From Candidatus Thioglobus sp. MED-G25 (GTDB lineage: Bacteria; Pseudomonadota; Gammaproteobacteria; Arenicellales; UBA868): a stretch of 64,000 bases of DNA. The notes beneath the pieces were generated by a model that saw nothing but the letters and a program-made list of their open reading frames with translations, had not been told where the DNA came from and ran no database searches. Of the stretch, positions 38,803 to 46,809 are shown piece by piece. A program made the translations under genes and the position numbers. Each line of letters starts with the position of its first letter. Positions within the stretch are counted from its first letter, which is position 1. Location: contig NTKC01000003.1 in assembly GCA_002456995.1 (NCBI GenBank), positions 39,801 through 103,800 of the forward strand, given 5' to 3'.

Positions 38803-40280
38803 TTATTTTCCTCCAGCAGTTGCCTAACGGTGTCCTGATCACTGAAATTTTTCACATCCGAACCCACAATCTGTTCCAACTCATGTCCTTTACCTGCAAT
38901 GAGCACTACATCCTTTTTGTCGGCACATTTCAGTGCGATCTGTATGGCCTTCTTGCGGTCTGGTTGTACTGCACTAGGCTCACGGGTCATGCCCGACAGG
39001 ATGTCTTCTAGTATCGATACAGGATCCTCTCCCCTCGAATTGTCGCTCGTGAGCACAACATGGTCAGCACAAGACTCAGCAATAGCACCCATGAGGGGTC
39101 TTTTCCCTGGATCCCGCTCGCCACCGCAACCGAATACACACCAAACCTGCCCAGCAGCATTAACTCGCGCCGCCTTCAGAGCCTGTTCCAGAGCTGATGG
39201 CGTATGAGCATAGTCAACGATGACTTGTGGCCCTTGACGATTGTGATCGACCAGCTCCATCCGACCAGATACCGACTTTAGACGTGGCATGATCTCTGAT
39301 ATGCCGCTGGGCGTGAACTCCAGAGCAAGCAATGTGCTCACGACCGCAACCGTGTTCATGACATTGAACTCACCCAGAAGTGAGCTGTGAAAAACTATCT
39401 CACCGACAGGAGAACTCAGTATCAAGTCGTATCCATCCGGCGCCACGTGCATCCCAAGTGGATACACGTCGGCGTTATTGTTCATTCCATAGGTCCAAAC
39501 CTTGGCCGATAGACCAGCAACAGCGAATTCAGCACCCCATGGGTCATCCGCATTAATAATCGCTGTTCGCAGACCACCAGTCCGAAACAAGAGCAGTTTT
39601 GCCGCTGCGTACGCTTCCATGTTCTGGTGATAATCGAGATGATCTCGACTGAGATTGGTGAATACGGCCGCATCAAACTCGACACCCTTAACTCGATCCT
39701 GATCAAGTGCATGCGACGATACTTCGATACAGACGCTGTTGGCACCTTTTTGCAAAAGATCCGCCAGTTGGGCCTGCAGAGTAACCGCATCCGGTGTGGT
39801 CAGGCTTTGTGGCTGAAGTTCCCCGACGAGACCGGATCCAACGGTGCCGATGAATCCTGTTCGATGACCAAGACAGGTAAGCGCTTGCGCCAATAGACCT
39901 GCACAGGTGGTTTTCCCATTAGTACCCGTTAGCCCGATGACACAGAGTGCCCTGGATGGAAAACCATAGAATCGGCTCGCAATCTGACCAATTTTCTGGC
40001 GGAGATTGTCTATCGGAAAAGCGGGCACTACACAGTCTTGTCGATTCCATCCCTCCGATTCGTATAGAACCGCGGCCGCGCCTGCACTGACTGCCTGATC
40101 GATGTAACCGCGCCCATCGGTATCGTTACCCGGCAGGCCAACAAAGACCTGCCCGACCTGCACATGACGAGAGTCCAGCGAAAAACCTGAAATCTCGATG
40201 TCATCCTTAATCGGAATATTTGTTACGCCATCGAGCAGTGTTCCCAGTGAACAGAGCTTCTGTGATGCCGAAGTTGTCAC
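38799..40280 (-). CDS. murE: UDP-MurNAc-tripeptide ligase MurE
   Basis: A 493-residue ligase that adds the third residue of the stem peptide, meso-diaminopimelate in gammaproteobacteria. ATP loop [15 protein letters not shown] (about 118-132) and the VIVDYAHTPSALEQAL segment are present. The residues that read meso-DAP, normally DNPR at 413-416, are DNSR here at 413-416 (codon TCG for Ser). Arg416 is kept, so meso-DAP use is still likely. Overlaps ftsI by four bases. Confidence 0.96.
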   Translation of the reverse strand: MTTSASQKLCSLGTLLDGVTNIPIKDDIEISGFSLDSRHVQVGQVFVGLPGNDTDGRGYIDQAVSAGAAAVLYESEGWNRQDCVVPAFPIDNLRQKIGQIASRFYGFPSRALCVIGLTGTNGKTTCAGLLAQALTCLGHRTGFIGTVGSGLVGELQPQSLTTPDAVTLQAQLADLLQKGANSVCIEVSSHALDQDRVKGVEFDAAVFTNLSRDHLDYHQNMEAYAAAKLLLFRTGGLRTAIINADDPWGAEFAVAGLSAKVWTYGMNNNADVYPLGMHVAPDGYDLILSSPVGEIVFHSSLLGEFNVMNTVAVVSTLLALEFTPSGISEIMPRLKSVSGRMELVDHNRQGPQVIVDYAHTPSALEQALKAARVNAAGQVWCVFGCGGERDPGKRPLMGAIAESCADHVVLTSDNSRGEDPVSILEDILSGMTREPSAVQPDRKKAIQIALKCADKKDVVLIAGKGHELEQIVGSDVKNFSDQDTVRQLLEENK

Positions 40281-41998
40281 GCGTCCGTTGCCAAGCCGCC
40301 TCTACGGGCTGCGATTTCGAGTGTCGACTCAGGCGCGTCAGGTGCAACACGATGTAATCGTAAAGCATCGGCCATAATATTCCCAAAGGCTGGTGCTGCG
40401 ACTTCACCTCCGAAATGTTTTCCGCCTTTGGGATCATCAATCATCACGACTAAAACAAAGCGCGGATCAGACACTGGTGCAAAACCGGCAATTAAAGACC
40501 GATAACGATCCTTTTCATAACCACCACCAGGCTTGATTTTATGTACCGTACCAGTCTTACCCGCGACCCGATAATGTGGTACCACTGCCCGAGTGGCTGT
40601 ACCCTCGGAGACAACCCGTTCAAGCATCAACGTGATTTGCCGAGCGACATCGGCAGGAAGCACCCTTATGCCGGCTTGAGTTTTGGTTTCCCGGCGTATG
40701 GTTACCGGCACCAGCATCCCTTCTGTCGCAAAAACTCCATAGGCACGGGCCAACTGCACCAATGTTGCTGATAGGCCGTATCCAAAAGACAGCCAAGCAT
40801 GATCTACCGGGCGTTCCCTATTCACTAACAACCCCGACTGTTCACCCGGCAGTTCAATTCCCGTAGTGTGACCAAATCCTACCGCGCTCAAAGTGTCGTA
40901 CAGTTCCTTAGGTGCCATTTCCAATGCCACCTTTGCCGCACCGATATTGCTTGACTTGATCAACACTTCCGAGAAACTGAGATCTCCATAATCTCGGACG
41001 TCCTGTATACGACGACCGCCAACATAGTGCACACCAGGACCGGTCATGATCCTACTGTCAGGAGTAAATACTCCCTTTGCGAGGGCTAAAGACAAGGTAA
41101 ATGGTTTTATTGTTGAACCCGGTTCAAATACATCCGTGACTGCGCGGTTTTTAAAGTTCCCAGCTGTGATGTCTGCTCGGTCATTCGGATTGAAATCCGG
41201 AAAGTTGACCATAGCCAGCACCTCACCGGTGCGGCAATTGAGCATTACGGCAGAACCACCAGCTGCCTGGTTCTGTAGGACAGCCTTGCGAATATGTCTG
41301 CGCATTGCAGCCTGAATCCTAAGATCGAGACTCAAATTCAGCTTCCGACCATGATGCACGGACCGAACACTCTCAATATCTTCAACAACACGATGGCGGG
41401 CATCAATCAGAACTCGTTTCTGACCTTCTACGCCGGACAAGTGATTGTCAAAAGACCGCTCTACGCCTTCCTGACCGTGGTCATCGATGTCCGTAAATCC
41501 AACAATGTGTCCAACTAGCGTGCCCGCCGGGTAGTAACGCCCATATTCCCTCTGGGTAGTGACACCGCGGATACCCAATTGTTGAATCTGCTGCGCTTTG
41601 TCTGGTGGGAGGTGCCGACGCAAATAGACGAATTTCTTGTTGGCCGGCAGATCTATCTTGCTGTTGATCTGGTTGAGAGGGATTTTCAACGCAGCGGCGA
41701 GTCGTTCCAGGTCAGGTCCGGCTTTTCTGAGTTCTCGGGGATCTGCTGTGATCGCGTCCAGTGGTGTACTGACGGCCAAGATCTCACCCTGTCTGTCGGT
41801 GATGACACCCCGTACCGGCTTAACCGGAAGCGTTCTGATTTGCCTGATTTCTCCCTCACTTCGCAGTTGACTGCTCTCAAGCACCTGAACCTGAAATGCT
41901 CTGGCGAACAACCCCATGAACCCCAGCAACATCACCGCAAAGCAGAACCAGTGTCGCCGCGGGTAGAATTTCTGCCGATTTTGGAGCAACTGGCTCAT
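40277..41998 (-). CDS. ftsI: Septal peptidoglycan transpeptidase FtsI (PBP3)
   Basis: A 573-residue class B penicillin-binding protein. One N-terminal membrane helix (about 17-37), a pedestal domain, and a transpeptidase domain with the three motifs in order: STIKPF (acylated Ser), SSN and KTGT. It cross-links septal peptidoglycan and is the target of aztreonam-type beta-lactams. It overlaps ftsL by four bases. Confidence 0.97.
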   Translation of the reverse strand: MSQLLQNRQKFYPRRHWFCFAVMLLGFMGLFARAFQVQVLESSQLRSEGEIRQIRTLPVKPVRGVITDRQGEILAVSTPLDAITADPRELRKAGPDLERLAAALKIPLNQINSKIDLPANKKFVYLRRHLPPDKAQQIQQLGIRGVTTQREYGRYYPAGTLVGHIVGFTDIDDHGQEGVERSFDNHLSGVEGQKRVLIDARHRVVEDIESVRSVHHGRKLNLSLDLRIQAAMRRHIRKAVLQNQAAGGSAVMLNCRTGEVLAMVNFPDFNPNDRADITAGNFKNRAVTDVFEPGSTIKPFTLSLALAKGVFTPDSRIMTGPGVHYVGGRRIQDVRDYGDLSFSEVLIKSSNIGAAKVALEMAPKELYDTLSAVGFGHTTGIELPGEQSGLLVNRERPVDHAWLSFGYGLSATLVQLARAYGVFATEGMLVPVTIRRETKTQAGIRVLPADVARQITLMLERVVSEGTATRAVVPHYRVAGKTGTVHKIKPGGGYEKDRYRSLIAGFAPVSDPRFVLVVMIDDPKGGKHFGGEVAAPAFGNIMADALRLHRVAPDAPESTLEIAARRGGLATDA

Positions 41999-42264
41999 CT
42001 TGAACTCTCAAGTCTCAAAACGACGGTGTCCTGGCGATCTGGGGGCACCATGCCCAGTTTTTGCCGGGCCTCGAATGCAATTAAGCTGTGTAGCGACCAA
42101 GTCGCCTGCTCTAGTTGAAGTTTTCCCCATTCGTCGTTAAGTCGATCGCGCAGAATTTCTGCGTCTCTGACCTCAAGAAACACTTGTCGATTTTCATATC
42201 GAATAAGCACCGTGCTCAATGCACTACCGACCACCGCAATAACAAGACCGATCAGTATCTTCAT
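41995..42264 (-). CDS. ftsL: Cell division protein FtsL
   Basis: An 89-residue bitopic protein. The membrane helix (about 3-22, ILIGLVIAVVGSALSTVLI) is followed by a coiled-coil leucine-rich segment (about 30-65, YENRQVFLEVRDAEILRDRL). It forms the FtsQLB complex. It is short and poorly conserved in sequence; identity rests on its position between rsmH and ftsI and on its topology. Overlaps both neighbours by four bases. Confidence 0.88.
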   Translation of the reverse strand: MKILIGLVIAVVGSALSTVLIRYENRQVFLEVRDAEILRDRLNDEWGKLQLEQATWSLHSLIAFEARQKLGMVPPDRQDTVVLRLESSR

Positions 42265-43205
42265 GCGTCTGCGTGCGCCGTTTTTTCAGCCGCCCTGAGC
42301 ACGGCACTGCGGGCACGAGGATTGGTCTCAACCTCCTGCTGGCCGGGCCTCAGTGGCTTGCTCAGTATTTTCACAGCAGGTCGAATTTGATCATGGGTAA
42401 CTGGCAGATCCGGCGGATAACGATCACCGCTGGCAGACTGGCGCAGGAACTGCTTGACTGCGCGGTGCTCGAGTGAATGAAAACTGATCACGACCAGACG
42501 GCCACCCGGTTCAAGAACACTCAGAGCTTGTGGCAACACCGACTTCAACTCACCGAGTTCCTGATTGACCTGCATCCGGATCGCCTGAAAAGTTCGGGTT
42601 GCTGGGTGCTTGCCCGGTTCTCGGGTCGGTACCGCGTGCGCTACGATGTCAGCGAGTTCTAGCGTACGCGACAGCGGTCGACTGGTCCGCGCAGCAACAA
42701 CGGATCGGGCGATTCTTCTTGAATAGCGCTCCTCGCCAAGCTCGCGCAGACAGTTACGAAGCCGTTCTTCAGTGACTGTATTCAACCACTGTGCAGCAGA
42801 CTGGCCCATATCCGGATTCATACGCATATCGAGCGGACCGTCACCTTTAAAACTGAAACCACGTTCATGACTATCGAGCTGTGGAGACGAAACACCAAGA
42901 TCGAGTACAAGTCCTGTCACCCGATGAACGAGCCCGTGGGAATTAACCATTTCGAACAGCTCAGAAAATGATGCCTGTACAAACGTCAGCCGGTTTTCCA
43001 TCTCAGACATCTGCTTTGCACAGCGGTGCGCTTCCGGATCTCGATCGATGGCAAGAACTCGTCCGACAGGTCCCAGGCAACTCAGAATGGCCCGCGTATG
43101 ACCTCCACGGCCAAATGTAGCATCGACATAGGTACCATCGGCTTGGACGTTAAGCGCCTGCACGACCTCTCTCGTCATAACCGGCTCGTGTCCATTAACT
43201 GACAT
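42261..43205 (-). CDS. rsmH: 16S rRNA m4C1402 methyltransferase RsmH (MraW)
   Basis: A 314-residue SAM methyltransferase that methylates C1402 of 16S rRNA in the ribosome P site. DATFGRGGHTRAILSCLG is the SAM loop (about 29-46), the SSPQLDSHERGFSFKGDGPLDMRM part and the SFHSLEHRAVKQFL motif are family marks. It is the second gene of the dcw cluster, 14 bases after mraZ. Confidence 0.97.
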   Translation of the reverse strand: MSVNGHEPVMTREVVQALNVQADGTYVDATFGRGGHTRAILSCLGPVGRVLAIDRDPEAHRCAKQMSEMENRLTFVQASFSELFEMVNSHGLVHRVTGLVLDLGVSSPQLDSHERGFSFKGDGPLDMRMNPDMGQSAAQWLNTVTEERLRNCLRELGEERYSRRIARSVVAARTSRPLSRTLELADIVAHAVPTREPGKHPATRTFQAIRMQVNQELGELKSVLPQALSVLEPGGRLVVISFHSLEHRAVKQFLRQSASGDRYPPDLPVTHDQIRPAVKILSKPLRPGQQEVETNPRARSAVLRAAEKTAHADA

Positions 43206-43219
43206 GGCCGGTGAGTTGT

Positions 43220-43678
43220 CTAAAGCGAGAGCGACTCAAGCTCAATGGGAAGTTGCCGATCCTCGGACTGCTTCAACAGCCATTCATCGCACTTCACTTT
43301 CCAAAGGCCTTCATCCCAAATCTCAAACTTATTTCCCTGTCCGATCAATACAATGTGTTTTTCTAAACTTGCAAATTCCCGTAATGGCGCAGAGACGCGT
43401 ATCCGGCCCCCGCTTGAAAGATCACAATCCGTGGCATAGCCGATCAAGAGTCGCTTCAACGCCTGTGCTGACGGATCGAAACTGGGTAACTCGACGACCT
43501 TTCTTTCGACCTGCTCCCATTCATCCTGTGGATACAACCAGAGACACCGTTCGCCTGTGTTGTTAACAGTCAGCACGAACTGGCCATCACAACGCTCAGT
43601 GAGAATCTGACGGTACTTCGCAGGGACGGCAAACCGTCCTTTTTGATCCATGTTGAGGGAACTTGCACCACGAAACAT
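43220..43678 (-). CDS. mraZ: Transcriptional repressor MraZ
   Basis: A 152-residue protein with two SpoVT-AbrB-like MraZ domains (about 6-70 and 78-140); FRGASSLNMDQKGRFAVPAKYR and GRIRVSAPLREFA are the two repeats. MraZ binds repeats of TGGG-type boxes upstream of its own gene and represses the dcw cluster. It is the first gene of the cluster. A weak AAGG lies about 11 bases before its ATG. The leader before it is unusually long and ends in a strong terminator (see that entry). Confidence 0.96.
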   Translation of the reverse strand: MFRGASSLNMDQKGRFAVPAKYRQILTERCDGQFVLTVNNTGERCLWLYPQDEWEQVERKVVELPSFDPSAQALKRLLIGYATDCDLSSGGRIRVSAPLREFASLEKHIVLIGQGNKFEIWDEGLWKVKCDEWLLKQSEDRQLPIELESLSL

Positions 43679-43763
43679 GTCATCTTCTGCCTTAAGTCTT
43701 TACCTCAAACCAAAGCCGCTGGTCTGGTCCGCTGATCTATTAGTCAATTGGTGCCCACCGTCC

Positions 43764-43798
43764 AAAAAGAACGCCCGACCCCAAAAAAGGGGTCGGGC
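43764..43798 (-). terminator. Intrinsic terminator in the mraZ leader
   Basis: On the - strand a perfect 10-bp stem (arms 43789-43798 and 43773-43782, sequence GCCCGACCCC with its complement, loop of six U) is followed after one G by UUCUUUUU (43771-43764). It lies about 85 bases upstream of the mraZ start codon, so a large part of transcripts coming from the upstream promoter should end here. Confidence 0.85.
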
Positions 43799-43819
43799 AA
43801 TCACCAAAGGAGGATGAGG

Positions 43820-43891
43820 ATGGATGGATATGCCGCCATCCACGGCAAACCGGTAGGGGTAGTCAGGGTACTGGGGCCTGTCGACCCGTAG
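43820..43891 (+). other. Small possible ORF with a perfect Shine-Dalgarno, opposite the mraZ leader
   Basis: On the + strand AAAGGAGG (43806-43813) is followed six bases later by ATG (43820) and 23 sense codons, then TAG (43889-43891). The peptide would read MDGYAAIHGKPVGVVRVLG and a few more residues. It has no similarity that I recognise. I regard it as possible but think the tract more likely serves the opposite strand, where it is the anti-Shine-Dalgarno sequence of the candidate RNA. Confidence 0.2.
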
Positions 43892-43943
43892 CTCGAATAT
43901 TCTGCTGAATAACTCACGATTCTTTACCAATTTATACCTTTTT

Positions 43944-43958
43944 CACCACAATTACCCA
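43944..43958 (-). promoter_or_regulatory. Possible MraZ operator boxes
   Basis: Immediately downstream of the predicted start of the mraZ transcript the - strand reads TGGGT, five bases, TGGTG, five bases, GGTAT. MraZ of E. coli binds TGGGN repeats with five-base spacing. The first box is perfect, the second has one mismatch, the third is poor. Placement at +3 to +18 fits autorepression, but it needs a binding test. Confidence 0.4.
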
Positions 43959-43967
43959 CTAATCGAC

Positions 43968-43996
43968 ACTCTGGCATCAATATCACGACCTGTCAA
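43968..43996 (-). promoter_or_regulatory. Predicted sigma-70 promoter of the mraZ leader / dcw cluster
   Basis: On the - strand TTGACA (43996-43991) is followed after 17 bases by CAGAGT (43973-43968). The -35 is perfect, the -10 is a weak match. Predicted start about 43961, roughly 280 bases upstream of mraZ. Confidence 0.6.
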
Positions 43997-44145
43997 GCCT
44001 GTAATTCAAAAAAATCATGGGTTTATCGCTGAATGGACACTGTCGATGACTGCGAACTCAATATCGGCCATCTATCGGAAACGGAGCTGACGCCAGCTGT
44101 CAGTCCGTCAGCGTTGTATAACTACGTCAAATGACCAGTTGGGCC

Positions 44146-44166
44146 TTAAAAAAAAGGCCTATAGGC
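44146..44166 (-). terminator. Possible terminator of rnpB
   Basis: On the - strand, about 15 bases after the RNase P 3' end, the palindrome GCCTATAGGC (44166-44157) is followed by C and then eight T (44155-44148). The stem is only a few pairs. A second possible stem, GGCCTT with AAGGCC, overlaps the T-run. Confidence 0.4.
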
Positions 44167-44181
44167 TCTATGAGTGGAGGT

Positions 44182-44571
44182 GGGGAGCCGGCCTGTAAGC
44201 CGGGTTCTGTCGAAGGCGACCATTCATCTTGGTCACACGTCACCGTGTGACTCTCGCGACCTACCCGAATCCGATGCGGGCCGCACCATTGGATTCCTAT
44301 TTGGTCTTGCTCCAGGTGGGGTTTACCCTGCCGTTCGTGTTACCACGAACGCGGTGCGCTCTTACCGCACCATTTCACCCTTACCGCTCAACAGGTGTTC
44401 ACCTGCCGAACTGGCGGTATATTTTCTGTGGCACTGTCCATCGACTCGCGCCGTCCAGACGTTATCTGGCACCCTGCCCTGTGGAGCCCGGACTTTCCTC
44501 CGCCACGCACCGCTAAACACCAAATTCTGGTGTCTGCAGGAACGAAGCCGCGATCGCCCGGCCGACTCCCC
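44182..44571 (-). ncRNA. rnpB: RNase P RNA (type A)
   Basis: A 390-nt RNA, catalytic subunit of RNase P that removes tRNA 5' leaders. On the - strand it begins GGGGAGTCGGCCGGGCGATC and ends with a complementary GGCCGGCTCCCC, closing stem P1. The universally conserved GGAGGAAAGTCCGGGCTCC and, near the 3' end, ACAGAACCCGGCTTACAG are both present. Length is close to E. coli's. A -10-like TAATAT sits at 44585-44580. rsmI ends 44 bases before it. Ends are estimated from pairing and may be off by several bases. Confidence 0.95.
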
Positions 44572-44614
44572 ATGACAACATATTACTGGTGACGCTTTAT
44601 AGCAAGTCCGGGCG

Positions 44615-45478
44615 TCAGCTATCTGAGGCATCTGGCTTAGCCAATGCCAAGATTCGGTCGTAATAATCGTTGCGACGACCGCCGAACAACTTAATGGCTA
44701 CCTGACTCGCTACACCGGGTTGCAAATGTTCGGCGAGTATCGGCAAAACGTCGTCAGGGCTAATTAAGCGTTGAGTAACTGGGTCTGGGCAGCCCTCGAC
44801 AATGATCACGAGTTCCCCTCTGACTGGATGATCATCATTTTCGAAGCGCTCCGCCATTTCATCCAGTGTCGCCAGCACAGTCTCTTCGAAACGCTTTGTC
44901 AACTCCCGTAAAACCGAGACACGCCGCACACCACCCATAGCCCGAACCATGTCGGCCAGTGTCGCCTTTAAACGCCTCGGTGATTCGAAAAAAACCAAGG
45001 TACGGGATTCTTTTGCCAGATCCTGAAGCATCCTACGCCTTGCAGACGATCGAGCCGGCAGAAATCCTTCAAAAGCGAAACGATCTGTCGGTAGACCAGA
45101 CACAGCCAGGGCTGCTGTCACAGCGCTGGGGCCGGGGACCGTCAGGACTGGTAGTCCTGTGGCCAAACAATCTCGGACGAGCAGGTAACCCGGATCGCTG
45201 ATCAACGGTGTTCCAGCATCACTGACCAGTGCAATATCTTCACCACGCAGCAAAGAGTCTATGATCTGGCGACTTCGCGCGCGTTCATTGTGCTGGTGTA
45301 GCGAGAACAGTCGTTTCGACACTCCAATATGTTGAAGCAGAATTCGTGTGTGCCGCGTATCTTCAGCTGCTATCCGATCCACCGATGCCAAAACCTCCGC
45401 TGCCCGGGCAGTCAAATCGCCCAGATTGCCGATCGGCGTCGCGACCACATACAGCGTACCGGATCCGGAAACGCTCAT
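44615..45478 (-). CDS. rsmI: 16S rRNA 2'-O-methyltransferase RsmI
   Basis: A 287-residue SAM enzyme that methylates the 2'-O of C1402 in 16S rRNA, complementing RsmH at the same base. It opens with TLYVVATPIGNLGDLTARA and has the SDAGTPLISDPGYLLV and GPSAVTAALAVSGLPTDRFAFEGFLP blocks typical of the tetrapyrrole-methylase fold. I chose ATG 45478; a GTG at 45493 is in frame. It is divergent from yraN over about 104 bases, the usual rsmI-yraN neighbourhood; lpoA, which sits between them in E. coli, is not here. Confidence 0.95.
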   Translation of the reverse strand: MSVSGSGTLYVVATPIGNLGDLTARAAEVLASVDRIAAEDTRHTRILLQHIGVSKRLFSLHQHNERARSRQIIDSLLRGEDIALVSDAGTPLISDPGYLLVRDCLATGLPVLTVPGPSAVTAALAVSGLPTDRFAFEGFLPARSSARRRMLQDLAKESRTLVFFESPRRLKATLADMVRAMGGVRRVSVLRELTKRFEETVLATLDEMAERFENDDHPVRGELVIIVEGCPDPVTQRLISPDDVLPILAEHLQPGVASQVAIKLFGGRRNDYYDRILALAKPDASDS

Positions 45479-45582
45479 ACCAGCGCAAGACACTGACTGC
45501 AGTCGACTGAGCTGAATAACATTCTAGGCAAACTGAATGACTGTGAGTCGGGTTATTAAAGTGTATCCGGTATACTGATCCG

Positions 45583-46059
45583 ATGTCGCGATCTGGACTT
45601 ATTGACAAGGCACTGGAACTGTACCGGCACCATCTGGACAACACCCACGGCGGATTCCTGACCCGGCAGGTGGATAAGCGATTGTGCAATAGCCGGTACA
45701 AGCGCAGACCCCCTGGAAGTCATCACTGGTCTGAGGATATTGCTGCCGAATTCCTGCAACGACAGGGCCTTGTACTGCTGGTGACAAACTATCGCAATCG
45801 AACGGGTGAAATCGATCTGATCATGAGCGATGACCAAACGCTGGTTTTTGTTGAAGTCAAGCAACGTCGTGACAGCCAGTTTGGCCGACCCGAAGAATCT
45901 GTCGACATTGCTAAACAGGCGAAACTCAGGCGCACCGCAGCCAGCTATTTACAGCGCAACGATAGATTGCAATCCTGGGCCTGTCGTTTTGATGTGGTTG
46001 CGATCACGGGCAGTCCACATGCACCGGTTTGCCGCTGGATTCAGAACGCTTTCCATTAA
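45583..46059 (+). CDS. yraN: YraN-family protein (UPF0102, predicted nuclease fold)
   Basis: A 158-residue protein with the UPF0102 core from about residue 48: HHWSEDIAAEFLQRQGLVLL, then TGEIDLIMSDDQTLVFVEVKQRR with the Holliday-junction-resolvase-like E-x-D and E-V-K triad. The first 40 residues, RHHLDNTHGGFLTRQVDKRL in part, are an extension not usual in the family, which is generally near 120 residues. Function of YraN is unknown. It is followed at 153 bases by diaA and dolP. Confidence 0.88.
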   Translation: MSRSGLIDKALELYRHHLDNTHGGFLTRQVDKRLCNSRYKRRPPGSHHWSEDIAAEFLQRQGLVLLVTNYRNRTGEIDLIMSDDQTLVFVEVKQRRDSQFGRPEESVDIAKQAKLRRTAASYLQRNDRLQSWACRFDVVAITGSPHAPVCRWIQNAFH

Positions 46060-46212
46060 ACCGTACGAAGAAACGTACATCCCATTGAAACACGCTAACG
46101 TGCCGGTGACTGTGAGACGCAGCTAAGGCCTGTTACAGTTCGGTCTTGTAGAACAGTTCGTTCCCAATCTTTTCGTGGACCAGACCAACACCTCACTAGA
46201 AACACAGACCCC

Positions 46213-46809
46213 ATGAATCCTGAACAAAGAATCAGACAGCATTTCGAGACCAGCGCCGCTACCGCACTCAAGACCCAGGCCGCAATCGGTCTGCAGGTGG
46301 CCGATGCGGCGCGCCGGATCGCTACTGTCTATGACAACGGCGGTAAGGTCCTGCTCTGCGGTAACGGGGGCTCAGCAAGTGACGCGCTGCACTTTTCAGC
46401 AGAATTACTGTGCCGTTATGAAAAGGAGCGCCAGCCGCTGGCCGCGATCGCCCTACCAGCTGATACAGCCACACTCACCGCTGCGGGCAACGACTACGAT
46501 TTTAGTCAGATTTTTGCCCGCCAGATTACCGGTCTGGGCAAACCAAACGACGTATTGATCGTTTTCACGACATCCGGCCAGAGTCCGAACATTCTTGAGG
46601 CTACCAGAGCCGCCACAACTGCCGGACTCAGTGTCATCGCACTGACCGGACGGGACGGTGGCCCCCTGGCGAGTCTGCTTGATACAAGTGACCTGGAATT
46701 ACGGGTTCCTTCAGACTCAACAGCCCGTATCCAGGAAGCCCACGCTATAATCATTCACTGCATATGTAATCTGGTTGACCTTCATATGACAGGAGAGACG
46801 AAGCTATGA
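46213..46809 (+). CDS. diaA: SIS-domain protein DiaA (or GmhA-type phosphoheptose isomerase)
   Basis: A 198-residue SIS protein with LLCGNGGSASDALHFSAEL, the Ser-rich sugar-phosphate loop VFTTSGQSPNILEATRAA, and LPADTATLTAAGNDYDFSQIF. GmhA and DiaA are close relatives. The context between yraN and dolP points to DiaA, which binds DnaA and promotes replication initiation. Stop and dolP start overlap (ATGA), so the pair is coupled. Confidence 0.75.
   Translation: MNPEQRIRQHFETSAATALKTQAAIGLQVADAARRIATVYDNGGKVLLCGNGGSASDALHFSAELLCRYEKERQPLAAIALPADTATLTAAGNDYDFSQIFARQITGLGKPNDVLIVFTTSGQSPNILEATRAATTAGLSVIALTGRDGGPLASLLDTSDLELRVPSDSTARIQEAHAIIIHCICNLVDLHMTGETKL

Larger units (their letters stand above)
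43764..43961 (-). ncRNA. Candidate small RNA / mraZ leader attenuator
   Basis: The predicted transcript (about 198 nt) runs from a TTGACA promoter to the terminator described above. Between them it can form two mutually exclusive hairpins: UGCCG (43847-43843) with CGGCA (43835-43831), or GGAUGG (43841-43836) with CCAUCC further on. After them comes an unpaired pyrimidine tract with CCUCCUUU (43813-43806), an exact complement of the Shine-Dalgarno sequence AAAGGAGG. Leader-derived small RNAs from mraZ upstream regions are known (UpsM in Rhodobacter sphaeroides), so this is a plausible counterpart, but no homology is claimed. The role is inferred. Confidence 0.5.

Noticed and set aside
43700..43930. 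76-codon - strand reading frame in the mraZ leader
   Set aside because: It runs through the strong terminator stem and two hairpins, has no ribosome site and no familiar protein pattern. The RNA structure explains the region better.
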